A stretch of 64,000 nt of DNA from CAWECB01 sp963807465 (GCA_963807465.1 CAWECB010000003.1:310001-374000); one strand, 5' to 3'. Counted from the stretch's first letter, positions 18,215 through 28,440 are shown. The notes: generated by a model from the letters alone, not told the origin. Numbers and translations: made by a program.

Positions 18215-18564
18215 ATGGAGCTGAATGAAGCATTACAACTGGCCAAGAAGGAGATTAAGGAAAAAGTAAAAAGGCAAGGGTGCGAGCAACGAGAAAAAAG
18301 GTATTTGTTGTTGCCACAGCTGTTATTGCCTTCTTGGTGTCATTTTTTACTTTCTTCAAACACAGAGAGACGGAGATGACGCTTAAGCAATTCGAACTTT
18401 TAAAAATATTATTACCGTGGGGATACACTGCAAAATATGAAGCTGGAGTCGCAATCATAGAAAATTTCGGTGGTGCGATTGTGTGGTCAGCCCTGCTTTC
18501 TGCGGAGACGGGGGTACTCGCCAGCCTTATCATAATTCTTCACGATATATCCCATAAGACATAA
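18215..18564 (+). CDS. Small membrane protein of unknown function (one frameshift)
   Basis: The ATG at 18215, with a strong Shine-Dalgarno, opens a frame that breaks near 18270 in a GTAAAAAGG run. Adding one A joins it to the frame ending at 18564 and gives 116 residues: a Lys-rich amphipathic start (MELNEALQLAKKEIKEKVKK), one or two membrane helices (KKVFVVATAVIAFLVSFFTFF and near residue 85-105), and a short tail. No family recognised. It is a stand-alone unit with its own promoter and terminator. Confidence 0.6.
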
Positions 18565-18572
18565 TTTTTTAT

Positions 18573-18594
18573 ATCGGCCATTGGTCGATTTTTT
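18573..18594 (+). terminator. Intrinsic terminator
   Basis: ATCGGCC (18573-18579), a three-base loop and GGTCGAT (18583-18589), with one G-T wobble, followed by five Ts. It ends the small membrane-protein unit before the rpsB promoter. Confidence 0.75.
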
Positions 18595-18611
18595 CGTTTA
18601 TGACAGAACCC

Positions 18612-18690
18612 TTGCCTTTTTAATTTCCCTGTGATATATATTAATCGTACTAATAAAGATAGTTAAACACTTCGCTACCATGCGAATGTG
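18612..18690 (+). promoter_or_regulatory. rpsB-tsf promoter and structured leader
   Basis: -35 TTGCCT (18612-18617), a 17-base spacer, and -10 TATATA (18635-18640). The leader holds a hairpin (CACTTCGC 18668-18675, loop, GCGAATGTG 18682-18690, with one bulge). It could be an S2 autoregulatory site by analogy with other rpsB leaders, but the sequence alone does not prove it. Confidence 0.55.
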
Positions 18691-18709
18691 ATTTATTCAG
18701 TCTTAATAT

Positions 18710-19438
18710 ATGGAAGAAACAAAAACAGACAAAAAAGCGGATTACAATATTTCGGTTGATGAGATGATTCAAGCCGGCTTGGGCTACGGGCACGACAAAT
18801 CTAAATTGAATCCCAAGATGAAAGATTACGTCGCGAAGCAGAAAGACAGGGTTTGGATTCTCGACTTGGAAAAGACGGCCGAGAAACTATCCGAAGCATT
18901 GGACTTTATCAAGAAGATAAAGGACGAAGGAAAAATTATTCTTTTTGTCGGGACGAAAGTTGCTACGAGAGAATTACTGAAAGCGGTAGCTTTGGAATGC
19001 AAATCTCCGTACGTGAGCGACAGGTGGATTGGGGGGACTTTTACTAATTTTAAGGAGATTAGGAAGAGAATAGGATACTTCAAGGAACTGGAAGCCAAGA
19101 CGAAGGATATTGATTTCGAGAAAAAATACGTCAAAAAGGAAAGATTACAGATTGCGAAAGAGATCGAAAGATTGACTTTGAAATTCAACGGAATCAAGAA
19201 CATGGAAGAGCTTCCGGCAGCGGTATTCATTATCGATGTCGAGGAAGATGTAATTGCCTTAAATGAAGCCAGACAGGCCGGAGTTAAGGTGATAGCAATT
19301 GCCGATACGAATATTAATCCGACTTTGATCGATTATCCAATTCCTGCAAACGATGATGCTTACACTTCCGTCGAATACATTCTCTACAAAATTCAGGAAG
19401 TGATTACCGGGCAATCAAAGAATCCGGAAGTAAAATAA
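18710..19438 (+). CDS. rpsB: 30S ribosomal protein S2
   Basis: 242 residues, full length. GYGHDKSKLNPKMKDYV, the coiled-coil segment (LEAKTKDIDFEKKYVKKERL), and the C-terminal IADTNINPTLIDYPIPANDDA are canonical S2. It is the first gene of the usual rpsB-tsf operon. The start context is CTTAATATATG; no Shine-Dalgarno is present in the leader. Confidence 0.97.
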   Translation: MEETKTDKKADYNISVDEMIQAGLGYGHDKSKLNPKMKDYVAKQKDRVWILDLEKTAEKLSEALDFIKKIKDEGKIILFVGTKVATRELLKAVALECKSPYVSDRWIGGTFTNFKEIRKRIGYFKELEAKTKDIDFEKKYVKKERLQIAKEIERLTLKFNGIKNMEELPAAVFIIDVEEDVIALNEARQAGVKVIAIADTNINPTLIDYPIPANDDAYTSVEYILYKIQEVITGQSKNPEVK

Positions 19439-19448
19439 GATTAAAACT

Positions 19449-20036
19449 ATGGCCATAAACATAGATTTGATTAAAAAGCTAAGGGAAGAAACGGGTATTT
19501 CTCTGGGCGATTGCAGGAAGGCGCTCGAGGAGTCTGACGGAAACATTGAAAAGGCAAAAGAATATTTGAGGAAGAGGGGTCAGGCTGTTGCCGCCAAGAA
19601 GAGCGATAGAGTGGCCGGACTGGGAATCGTTGACACCTACGTCCACTCGAACAAAAGGCTGGGGGTTATGATCGAACTAAATTGCGAGACCGATTTCGTG
19701 GCCCGCTCGGAGGACTTCCAGACATTGTCGCACGAGATATGCTTACAAATCGCTTCAATGAGACCGCTTTACGTAAAAGAGGAGGATATCCCCGAGGATG
19801 TCTTGAATAAAGAGAAGGACATCGTCGAAGAGCAAATCAAGGGCATGGATAAGCCTAATAATATCAAAGAGGGGATCGTCCAGGGAAAGCTTGATAAGTA
19901 CAAGAAAGAAGTTTGTTTAGTATCCCAGTCTTGGATAAAGGATGATACCAAGACCGTCCAGAACCTCATAAATGAATATATTGCGAAACTGGGGGAGAAT
20001 ATTGTAATTAAAAGATTCGTAAAATATGAGTTTTGA
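19449..20036 (+). CDS. tsf: Translation elongation factor Ts, short form
   Basis: 195 residues. The N-terminal UBA-like domain has LREETGISLGDCRKALEE, and the core has the EF-Tu-binding ELNCETDFVARSEDF motif. Length is close to the compact EF-Ts of Thermus rather than the roughly 280-residue E. coli form. It recycles EF-Tu-GDP. It overlaps the next gene by 11 bases. Confidence 0.96.
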   Translation: MAINIDLIKKLREETGISLGDCRKALEESDGNIEKAKEYLRKRGQAVAAKKSDRVAGLGIVDTYVHSNKRLGVMIELNCETDFVARSEDFQTLSHEICLQIASMRPLYVKEEDIPEDVLNKEKDIVEEQIKGMDKPNNIKEGIVQGKLDKYKKEVCLVSQSWIKDDTKTVQNLINEYIAKLGENIVIKRFVKYEF

Positions 20037-20388
20037 AGTCATATCCCTAATAATCCTTGTCGCCAGCTTTTGCGGTTTGGCGTTTATGGTTTCAAGAAAA
20101 ATCCCGGCCTTGGCGGAAATGCCGGAACCAGTTTTCATTAAAGAGGAGACTAGGCAGATGATAAGGGAAAAGACGAAAGAGGTATTGAAGGAAAGATCGA
20201 GTTCGTTAGAAAAATCTTTGCAAAAAATTCTTTCAAAGACGAGGATATTGTCCTTGAAAGCCGAGAAGAAACTTTCGGACTGGATAATAAAATTGAGGGA
20301 AAGGTCTTTAGAGAGGACCGTCAAGGATATAGACAATTACTGGAAAGAGATTAGGACTTCCATAAAGAAGAAGGACAAAAAAAGTTGA
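20026..20388 (+). CDS. Membrane-anchored coiled-coil protein of unknown function
   Basis: 120 residues. An N-terminal helix (FEVISLIILVASFCGLAFMV) anchors it, and the remainder is a highly charged, mostly basic helix (EKTKEVLKERSSSLEKSLQK) likely on the cytoplasmic side. It overlaps tsf by 11 bases and precedes tRNA-Thr by 8 bases, so it is co-transcribed with ribosomal genes. No family recognised; it could be a membrane tether, but nothing in the sequence shows a partner. Confidence 0.6.
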   Translation: MSFEVISLIILVASFCGLAFMVSRKIPALAEMPEPVFIKEETRQMIREKTKEVLKERSSSLEKSLQKILSKTRILSLKAEKKLSDWIIKLRERSLERTVKDIDNYWKEIRTSIKKKDKKS

Positions 20389-20396
20389 AATCTCTT

Positions 20397-20468
20397 GCCG
20401 GCATAGCTCAGTGGTAGAGCAACTGTTTTGTAAACAGTAGGTCGGGGGTTCGAATCCGTCTGCCGGCT
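20397..20468 (+). tRNA. tRNA-Thr (anticodon TGT)
   Basis: Acceptor GCCGGCA pairs with TGCCGGC. Anticodon stem ACTGT/ACAGT encloses loop TTTGTAA with anticodon TGT. T-arm GGGTTCGAATCC is normal and CCA is not encoded. The 16S promoter starts 12 bases downstream. Confidence 0.95.
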
Positions 20469-20480
20469 CATGGTTCGAAT

Positions 20481-20509
20481 TTGACAATTCGTTTAAGAAA
20501 GAGTAGGAT
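20481..20509 (+). promoter_or_regulatory. 16S rRNA promoter
   Basis: A perfect -35 TTGACA (20481-20486), a 17-base spacer, and -10 TAGGAT (20504-20509), about 118 bases before the mature 16S start. Confidence 0.75.
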
Positions 20510-20595
20510 TCTATTTGTTCTTCGGTACCTTGAAAACTTCATAGATAATTTATTTATCAGCAATCATTTTAGTAGGATTTTAAGAGACAATCTAA

Positions 20596-20623
20596 AGTAA
20601 GTTTTTTAGAGTTGTTTCGCTAT
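20596..20623 (+). other. Pre-16S processing stem, 5' strand
   Basis: This 28-base stretch pairs with 22187-22214. The inner 17 bases (TAGAGTTGTTTCGCTAT with ATAGCGAGACAACTCTA) pair with only one G-U wobble; the outer part continues with wobbles and one mismatch. It brings the ends of the 16S precursor together, as in RNase III-type processing. Confidence 0.85.
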
Positions 20624-20626
20624 TTT

Positions 20627-22095
<1,469 letters not shown>

Positions 22096-22186
22096 TCAAA
22101 TTGGTGACTATGATTAGTTCGCGAGTGATCACTGAATTAATCATGGGGTATCGGTCTCTCTACCCAAACAAGAGACCATCTAGTAG

Positions 22187-22214
22187 ATAGCGAGACAACT
22201 CTAAGAGACTAACT
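22187..22214 (+). other. Pre-16S processing stem, 3' strand
   Basis: Partner of 20596-20623. It lies about 90 bases after the mature 16S end and only nine bases before the ATG of the broken methyltransferase, so that gene is on the same precursor transcript. Confidence 0.85.
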
Positions 22215-22223
22215 AAAATTCCA

Positions 22224-22812
22224 ATGAAAACAACGGACCTTTCCAGTACCGCATGTTCCGGAAAGCATACAGAAAAAGCGGGAAGAGAAATGTGCAAAGA
22301 TTGCGCCAAATTCATTTCAGAGGATTCAAAGATCCTTGATTTGGGATGCGGTTCGGGCATAGTCGGTTAAGAATTCAGTAAAGAATTCGATTCGGAAATA
22401 TTGGGAGTCGACATCATCGACAACAGGGTTGAAGATATTCCTTTTAAAATATTTAATGGACTGGACCTTTCTTTTTTGCCCGACGATTCGTTTGATGTCG
22501 GTCCTCATAAACTTCGTCTTGCATCATTCAGAAAATCCTATACAATTATTGAAGGAAGCGAAAAGGATTACGAAAAGTAATATTGTAATTTACGAGAATC
22601 TTCCCGAAGGATTGGTTTCGAAGAAATTTTGTCGCCTTCACGGAATCTCGTTCGCCTGGCTTTTCCAGAAGAATTCGATCACGGGAAAGTTCTTTACGAA
22701 GAAAGAGTGGGAAAAGATATTTGAAGAACTGGGATTAAAAGTGATATATTGTAAAAGGGTATCGTCGGGGTTGAATCCGATGAAAGAAGAATTGTTTGTT
22801 CTTGAGAAATAG
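22224..22812 (+). pseudogene. SAM-dependent methyltransferase, disrupted
   Basis: The frame from ATG 22224 has a class I methyltransferase motif (ILDLGCGSG) and stops at an in-frame TAA (22368-22370). Reading on in the same frame gives a sensible continuation (EFSKEFDSEILGVDII) to about 22496. There one extra G shifts to the frame encoding VLINFVLHHSENPIQLLKEAK and on to 22812. The whole would be about 195 residues. It needs both a substitution and an indel to be intact, so true decay is more plausible here than for the other frameshifted genes. It sits between 16S and tRNA-Ile on the rRNA transcript. Confidence 0.65.
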
Positions 22813-22817
22813 AATCG

Positions 22818-22891
22818 GGGTGTGTAGCTCAGCTGGCTAGAGCGCGTCACTGATAATGACGAGGTCCCTGGTTCGAGTCCAGGCATACCCA
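22818..22891 (+). tRNA. tRNA-Ile (anticodon GAT)
   Basis: Acceptor GGGTGTG with CATACCC, and anticodon stem CGTCA/TGACG around CTGATAA with anticodon GAT. Position after 16S is the classic place of tRNA-Ile in rRNA operons. Confidence 0.95.
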
Positions 22892-22906
22892 CAGCAAACT
22901 AAATGA

Positions 22907-22979
22907 GGGCCGGTGGCTCAATTGGTAGAGCACCTCATTTGCAATGAGGGGGTTTGGGGTTCGAGTCCCCATCGGTCCA
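22907..22979 (+). tRNA. tRNA-Ala (anticodon TGC)
   Basis: Acceptor GGGCCGG with TCGGTCC, and anticodon stem CTCAT/ATGAG around TTTGCAA (anticodon TGC). It is 15 bases after tRNA-Ile, the normal order in rRNA operons, but a terminator follows instead of 23S. Confidence 0.95.
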
Positions 22980-22986
22980 CAAGAAT

Positions 22987-23006
22987 ACACCCGCAAGGGT
23001 GTTTTT
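22987..23006 (+). terminator. Terminator of the 16S-tRNA operon
   Basis: ACACCC, a GCAA tetraloop and GGGTGT, followed by TTTT. It closes the 16S transcript seven bases after tRNA-Ala. Confidence 0.85.
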
Positions 23007-23014
23007 GTGTACTA

Positions 23015-23060
23015 TTGGCAATATCACATAATATTGTATACTCTTAATAAGCATTAGGAG
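23015..23060 (+). promoter_or_regulatory. Sigma-70 promoter and Shine-Dalgarno of the bactofilin-like gene
   Basis: -35 TTGGCA (23015-23020), a 16-base spacer, and -10 TATACT (23037-23042). AGGAG (23056-23060) lies eight bases before the ATG, an ideal Shine-Dalgarno in a genome that otherwise lacks them. Confidence 0.7.
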
Positions 23061-23068
23061 TACCTAAT

Positions 23069-23524
23069 ATGTTGGAAGAGAGAAAGGAAGAAAGCGGCTT
23101 TTGCTGCTATGGCGGAACGAATGTTGTTGAACAAGAGCAGGTTATCGATAGCGACTTGTTTATGGGTAAGCCATGTGGCGACACCTTGACTGAAGGCATT
23201 CATATTGCCCGAGTTACAATCAAGGGCCGGGTAAGTGGTGTCATTCGGAAAAACCCCGATGCTTGCGGTTGCTGTTCCTACGATGAGGTAATAATCGGAC
23301 CTACTGGGTTGGTAGGGTCAATAGAAGGCCCGATAATGCTCGTCGACGTGGCCGGGAGGGTAGTGCATGATATTGATGCACATCGCGTGATCGTCCGCAA
23401 GACGGCCAAAATCGGAGGTCTGATTAAGGCCAACGAAGCATATGTGGAGGAAGGATTTGATGACTGTGGTAAAGTAGTAGCGAGCTGTCGCTTGCTGACT
23501 AAAGAACCCAGTCCTCTGTTCTAA
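23069..23524 (+). CDS. Cysteine-rich bactofilin-like (beta-helix) protein
   Basis: 151 residues. The central and C-terminal parts have the short repeating strand pattern of bactofilins (DUF583): VIIGPTGLVGSIEGPIMLV, then HRVIVRKTAKIGGLIKANEA. Bactofilins polymerise into a cytoskeletal scaffold. Unusual for the family, there are many cysteines, including two CC pairs (GFCCYGG, ACGCCSYDE), which could bind a metal or form disulphides. The family call rests on pattern only. It is a stand-alone gene with its own promoter. Confidence 0.5.
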   Translation: MLEERKEESGFCCYGGTNVVEQEQVIDSDLFMGKPCGDTLTEGIHIARVTIKGRVSGVIRKNPDACGCCSYDEVIIGPTGLVGSIEGPIMLVDVAGRVVHDIDAHRVIVRKTAKIGGLIKANEAYVEEGFDDCGKVVASCRLLTKEPSPLF

Positions 23525-23554
23525 CTTCACTCTTTTTTTATTTTTATAATTTGC

Positions 23555-23569
23555 TATAATATTCCTATG
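23555..23569 (+). promoter_or_regulatory. Extended -10 promoter, leaderless
   Basis: TTGC precedes a perfect TATAAT (23555-23560), forming an extended -10. Six bases later comes the ATG at 23567, so the transcript should begin on the start codon. No good -35 is visible. Confidence 0.7.
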
Positions 23570-24493
23570 CTAATCTTAGAAGTCTTAATCGTAATATTGG
23601 GCCTGTGCTTCTTTGAGATCATTAGTAGTGTTGATAACGCCATTATTAACGCCCACGTACTAAAGACCCTGCCGGAGAAGTTCAGGAAGATATTCTTGTT
23701 CTGGGGCATAATTTTTGCCGTTTTCGTGGTCAGGGGAATCCTGCCCTTTTTGATTATCTGGCTGACTAATCCCTCATTGTCTATTCCGGAACTGATTCGC
23801 GTCGTCTTTTCGCAGAGCGAGACGGTTAAAGAATCTCTTGGTTTTTCCAAATCCTTACTATTACTAGGTGGTGGCACTTATCTTTTTTTGGTATTTTTGG
23901 CCTGGCTCTTCCTTGAGCAGAAGAAGTATGCTTTCTTTCTTGAGCAGTTTATACACAAGCAGGGGGTATGGTTCTATGCCATCGCTTCCATATTCACGAC
24001 CCTCATAGTCTACTTTTCATTGAAGATTAATCCCGTTTTGGCCCTGGCCGCCACGATCGGCGTTTCCGCATTCTTTATAACCGACGGCTTCAAGAAGAAT
24101 GCCGAGGAAAAGGAAAAAGAGTTATTGACTGGACACATGAGTGCATGGAGTAAGATTCTGTATTTAGAGGTCTTGGATGCGTCTTTTTCCATTGACGGGG
24201 TCATTGGAGCCTTTGCTTTTACTCTGTCCGTGCCTTTGATTATAATTGGGAACGGATTAGGAGCCTTTGTCGTAAGGCAATTGACCGTCAAGGGGATAGA
24301 CACGATAAGCAAATATGCATATTTGAAAAATGGGGCCATGTATTCGATCGGGGTCCTCGGCGGCTTGATGGTTTTGGAGAGCTTCGGGAAAGAATATCCT
24401 TTCTGGCTGGTTCCTTTGAACACATTTCTCATCCTCGGTTTCTTCATGTTCCTTTCTGTTCGGGAGAATAGGCAGATGGGGCAGAAGGCTTAG
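23567..24493 (+). CDS. DUF475/TerC-like integral membrane protein
   Basis: 308 residues with about eight or nine membrane helices. The acidic motifs FFEIISSVDNAIINAHVL near the N-terminus and LEVLDASFSIDGVIGAF in the second half are the paired, intramembrane Asp/Glu motifs of the TerC/DUF475 superfamily. Related proteins move or sense metal ions (TerC, Alx), but this protein's substrate is not known. Single-gene unit with a leaderless promoter. Confidence 0.8.
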   Translation: MLILEVLIVILGLCFFEIISSVDNAIINAHVLKTLPEKFRKIFLFWGIIFAVFVVRGILPFLIIWLTNPSLSIPELIRVVFSQSETVKESLGFSKSLLLLGGGTYLFLVFLAWLFLEQKKYAFFLEQFIHKQGVWFYAIASIFTTLIVYFSLKINPVLALAATIGVSAFFITDGFKKNAEEKEKELLTGHMSAWSKILYLEVLDASFSIDGVIGAFAFTLSVPLIIIGNGLGAFVVRQLTVKGIDTISKYAYLKNGAMYSIGVLGGLMVLESFGKEYPFWLVPLNTFLILGFFMFLSVRENRQMGQKA

Positions 24494-24508
24494 GTGTGGA
24501 CAAATTCG

Positions 24509-24538
24509 TTGCTATCCTTTGAGCATAGATGCTATAAT
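24509..24538 (+). promoter_or_regulatory. Sigma-70 promoter, extended -10
   Basis: -35 TTGCTA (24509-24514), an 18-base spacer, and TGCTATAAT with a perfect -10 at 24533-24538. It gives a leader of about 75 bases for the mechanosensitive-like gene. Confidence 0.6.
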
Positions 24539-24620
24539 TCTTAATGTTAAATAATGTCCATTATTCCCGTGTCCTCTTTATCGATATGATTTGGAAAGCA
24601 CGAGGAAGATGGAAAAACAT

Positions 24621-25305
24621 ATGATACAAGATTGGTCAATGATAACTACGCAGGCCTTGCAGAGCGCCTGGCAGAACACCCTTTTGTTCTTGCCTAATCT
24701 GCTCGCCGCTATCGTTATCTTTATCTTAGGCTGGTTTGTCGCCATCTGGATCGGAAAGCTTATCGCTGGAATACTGAATGGCATCAAGTTCGACGCTCTT
24801 TTTGACAGGACAGGATGGAAAGAGGCTTTAGCAAACGCGGAGCTTAAGGTAAGCCCGTCAGGATTCATTGGAGCTATCTGTAAATGGATACTTGTTATAG
24901 TCGTCTTGATGATTGCGACAAACATCTTGGGATGGGTCGCTTTTGCCGGCCATACTGGGGAGCATCATCGCTTGGGTGCCGAATCTTTTGGTAGCCATAA
25001 TCATTCTGGTCGTAGCCATCATTATTGCCGACATAATCGAGAAATTAGTGAAAGTATCCGCCAAGAAGATGGGGATAAGCTCGGTGAACTTCTTGGGAGT
25101 GATCGTCAAATGGGCGGTTTACATCTTTGCCGGCTTAGCAGCATTGGTGCAGCTGGGAATTACCCCGGACATCGTCAAAATATTGATGATGGGATTCGTG
25201 GGAACATTGACTTTGGCTCTCGGCCTTTCATTCGGTCTTGGCGGCAAAGAAGCTGCTGGAAGGATGATAGAAGAAGCGAGAAAGCAGATGTCAGACAGAG
25301 ATTAA
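24621..25305 (+). CDS. MscS-type conserved TM-helix membrane protein (one frameshift)
   Basis: After correcting one indel near 24940-24950 the product is about 227 residues. Two copies of the conserved helix of mechanosensitive-channel relatives are visible (LPNLLAAIVIFILGWFVAIW and WVPNLLVAIIILVVAIIIAD), plus further helices and a C-terminal GLGGKEAAGRMIEEARKQM typical of this family. There is no full MscS beta domain, so it may be a small channel or only a membrane scaffold. I chose ATG 24621 (context AAACATATG); ATG 24609 is in frame. It ends before a clear terminator. Confidence 0.75.
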
Positions 25306-25322
25306 TTTCATTTGAACAAGGG

Positions 25323-25353
25323 CGCACTGCAATTCGCGGTGCGTTTTGTTTTT
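25323..25353 (+). terminator. Intrinsic terminator
   Basis: CGCACTG (25323-25329), a seven-base loop and CGGTGCG (25337-25343) with one wobble, then TTTTGTTTTT. It separates the mechanosensitive-like gene from alaS. Confidence 0.85.
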
Positions 25354-25355
25354 AT

Positions 25356-25393
25356 TTGACCAAACAGCCCTGATTTGGTATTTTAATAGTATG
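25356..25393 (+). promoter_or_regulatory. alaS promoter, leaderless
   Basis: -35 TTGACC (25356-25361), a 17-base spacer, and TGGTATTTT with -10 at 25379-25384. The ATG at 25391 follows after exactly six bases. Confidence 0.8.
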
Positions 25394-27187
25394 AAGTCTT
25401 ACGAACTGAGAAAACTCTTTTTAGATTTTTTCAAGGAGCGAGGGCACAAGATAATCCCCTCGTCTTCTCTTCTGCCGACCGACCCCTCGGTCCTTTTTAC
25501 GACTGCCGGAATGCAGCAGTTTTCTCCTTACCTGTCGGGCAAGAAAGACACTCTAATGGATTTTGATTCTAGGCATCTGGCTTCCTGCCAGAAATGCTTT
25601 AGGACTGGGGACATTGAGGAAATAGGGGATGATACTCATCATACCTTTTTTGAGATGCTCGGCAACTGGTCAATCGGACAGGATGAAGACGGATATTTCA
25701 AAGAAGGGGCGATTGATTTCGCCCTTGAATTTCTGGTTGACAAACTTGGACTTGATAAGGAGAAAATTCATGTGACGGTTTTTAAGGGCGAAGGAGAGAT
25801 TCCCAAGGACAATGAAGCCATCGATTTATGGATTAAGCGGGGAATACCGAAAGAGAGGATAAAGGAATGCGGAAAGAAGGATAACTTCTGGGGTCCTGTT
25901 TCCGATACCGGCCCATGCGGACCGTGTTCGGAGATACATTATGACAGGGGAAGGGAATTCGGGTGCGGAGGAGAAAATTGTGGACCCAATTGCGAATTAT
26001 GCAAAAGGTTCGTCGAGATATGGAATCTGGTGTTTATGCAATATTTTAAGGACGAGACCGGAGAATATGAACTGTTGTCCCAGACCAACATCGATACGGG
26101 AATAGGGTTTGAGAGGCTATTGTCTTTATTGGAAAACAAGAGCGCCTCCTATGAAACTGATCTGTTTTCCGATTTCATTACCGAACTGGAAAATATTTCA
26201 GGAACGAAGTATGCGGACAACAAAAAAGCGTTTAGGGTCATAGCCGACCATATCCGCGGTTCCGTTTTCATAATCGCCGACGGTATCGAACCTTCAAACC
26301 TGGGCCAGGGATATGTCTTGAGGAGATTATTGAGGAGGACGGTAAGGTACGGTAAGATGCTTGGCGTGAAAGAAGGGTTCTGGGAATCTTTGGTCTATAT
26401 CATCGTCGACAAATACAAGGAAGTTTATCCCAACGTTTTAGTCAGGCAGAATGACATTATCGAAATAATCAGGAAAGAAGAAGAGAAGTTCGAGAAGACG
26501 CTCCATTCGGGATTAGAGAAGATGGAGAAGCTGGGCGGGAAAGAAATGACGGGAGAGGAGGCTTTCGACCTCTATCAGACCTACGGTTTTCCTTTGGAAC
26601 TGACCGAAGAGATCGCGAAAGAGAAAGGATTTTCTATAGACATCGAGGGATTCAAGAAAGCCCTGGAAAAACATCAGGACATCTCGAGACAGGGGGCGGA
26701 AAAAAAATTTGGAGGAGTGGGCAAAGATGCCGGGGAAGAGGGCGCTAGGCTCCATACAGCCACTCATTTATTGCATGCGGCGTTGAGGAAAGTCTTAGGA
26801 GAACACGTGCAGCAGATGGGCTCGGACATCAATGCCGAGAGGCTTAGGTTCGACTTCACCCACAAAGAGAAGATGACTCCGCAGGAAATAAGGAAAGTGG
26901 AAGATATGGTCAACGAGAAGATACAGGAGGGGCTTATGGTCAGAAAGGAAGAAATGGATCTTGAGGAGGCGGTCGTCGGAGGAGCGCTCGCGTTTTTCAA
27001 GGAAAAGTATCCCGACAGGGTGAACGTCTGGACGATGTTCAATCCCAAAACCGGAGAAGTCTTTTCTAAAGAGATTTGTGCAGGCCCGCACGTCGAAAAC
27101 ACAACACAACTGAATTCGTTCAAGATAACAAAGGAAGAAAGTTCCAGCGCGGGGGTAAGGAGGATAAAAGCAGTAATAAATAAATAA
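25391..27187 (+). CDS. alaS: Alanyl-tRNA synthetase, short form without the C-terminal domain
   Basis: 598 residues against roughly 870 for typical bacterial AlaRS. The class II catalytic core is present (FFKERGHKIIPSSSLLPTDP, FFEMLGNWSIG, GSVFIIADGIEPSNLGQGYV). So is the SAD-type editing domain with zinc ligands (HTATHLLHAALRKVLG, CAGPHVENT). The protein stops right after GVRRIKAV, so the DHHA1/C-Ala domain is absent. The start at 25391 is fixed by the promoter; upstream in-frame sequence would include the -35 box. Confidence 0.95.
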   Translation: MKSYELRKLFLDFFKERGHKIIPSSSLLPTDPSVLFTTAGMQQFSPYLSGKKDTLMDFDSRHLASCQKCFRTGDIEEIGDDTHHTFFEMLGNWSIGQDEDGYFKEGAIDFALEFLVDKLGLDKEKIHVTVFKGEGEIPKDNEAIDLWIKRGIPKERIKECGKKDNFWGPVSDTGPCGPCSEIHYDRGREFGCGGENCGPNCELCKRFVEIWNLVFMQYFKDETGEYELLSQTNIDTGIGFERLLSLLENKSASYETDLFSDFITELENISGTKYADNKKAFRVIADHIRGSVFIIADGIEPSNLGQGYVLRRLLRRTVRYGKMLGVKEGFWESLVYIIVDKYKEVYPNVLVRQNDIIEIIRKEEEKFEKTLHSGLEKMEKLGGKEMTGEEAFDLYQTYGFPLELTEEIAKEKGFSIDIEGFKKALEKHQDISRQGAEKKFGGVGKDAGEEGARLHTATHLLHAALRKVLGEHVQQMGSDINAERLRFDFTHKEKMTPQEIRKVEDMVNEKIQEGLMVRKEEMDLEEAVVGGALAFFKEKYPDRVNVWTMFNPKTGEVFSKEICAGPHVENTTQLNSFKITKEESSSAGVRRIKAVINK

Positions 27188-27191
27188 ATAT

Positions 27192-28440
27192 ATGGCCAAG
27201 AAAATATACGACATTCTGCCGAAAGACAGCAATGAAAATCATGTCGAAGCGACCCATTCAGCTCCGAGAGAAAGATCAAAAAAGAAATTTCCTTTCTTGT
27301 CCGCCATAGCGATATTGGCAGTCGTTGTCGTCGCTGGATTGTATTTCATGTTTCCCGGTAAGGCCGATGTGACCATACAGCCGAAAACCGAAGATGTGAC
27401 CGCGGATGCGGATATCACCGTCGATTCGACTGCGGCCGTTATCGATTATAACAATAACGTGGTTCCGGGAATAGCTTTCACGGGGGATAACAATAAGACA
27501 TATTCCCAAACTTACCAGTCGACCGGCACCGGGGACAATGCCAAGAAGGCTGCGGGAACGATCAGGGTCTTTAACAAGATAAATCCGGCTAAGGCGCTGA
27601 GCCTGGTCAAGGGAACGAGATTCTTGTCGGTTCCCGGTGGGCTGATATACAGGTCCGATGCGGCTTTCACGATTCCTGCGGCTGAAATCGGACGGCGCCA
27701 ACGGCTCTGTCGACGTTAAGGTGACGGCGGCCGAAGCTGGACAGCAATATAATATCCAATCGGCCACCTTTTCCGTACCCGGATTGAACGGCTCCGAGTA
27801 TTATGCGAATATCTGGGCCGAGACCATTTCAGGCAGCGCTCTTTCCGGCGGCGAAGAGTCGCAGGTCAAGCTCGTTAGCAAGGACGACCTGACTTCAGCC
27901 AAAGACGGTTTCCAGACCAAATATTCCGACGAGGCCAAGCAGGCACTAATCGCCAAGATTCCCGGAGGATACGAATATTCGGCCGACGACATCGTTCCGC
28001 AGATAAAAAACATTACGGTCAGCGCCAAGCAGGGCGACCAGGTTGATTCGTTTACGGTTTCATCGCAGATAGCGACCCAGATCATCGTGTATAGGAAGGA
28101 TGACATGGATAAGCTGGGGGAAGGGCTGTTGAAGAAGGGCCTTTCGGATCTGAAGACGATCGTCCCCGGGAGTCTGTCCTACGAAATCAAAGACAGGAGC
28201 ATCACCAAGGACGGAAAGATAAAGATGACGATTTCCTTCAAGGGTAAGATTTATTCCCTGCCCGACAATGATTTTCTAATGAATTCGTTGAAAGGGAAAG
28301 ATACCGGCTATTCCATATCCATATTGCAGAACGCTCCGGAGATCGGCAAGGTTAGGATCAAGCTTTCTCCCTTCTGGCAATTCAAGATTCCCAACGATTC
28401 AAATAAGATTAAGATCACTACCGATTTCAGCGGCCAGTAG
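27192..28440 (+). CDS. Membrane-anchored baseplate-J-like surface protein (one frameshift)
   Basis: After correcting an indel near 27683 (GAAATCGGAC) it is about 415 residues. The N-terminus is cytoplasmic and polar, followed by one membrane helix (FLSAIAILAVVVVAGLYFMF). A large outside part carries the pattern seen in baseplate-J/gp47-like domains: VKGTRFLSVPGGLIYRSD, AFTIPAAE, then YNIQSATFSVPGL. Such proteins are frequent in CPR genomes and probably belong to the cell surface, but their role is unknown. It starts four bases after alaS. Confidence 0.65.

Noticed and set aside
22100..22186. Riboswitch or small RNA between 16S and its 3' processing stem
   Set aside because: The palindromic AGTGATCACT and other short repeats are explained as trailer structure of the rRNA precursor; no known motif seen.
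22360..22375. TAA read through as a sense codon (recoding) in the methyltransferase
   Set aside because: TAA ends most genes in the window and the same gene also has a frameshift; decay or sequence error is simpler.
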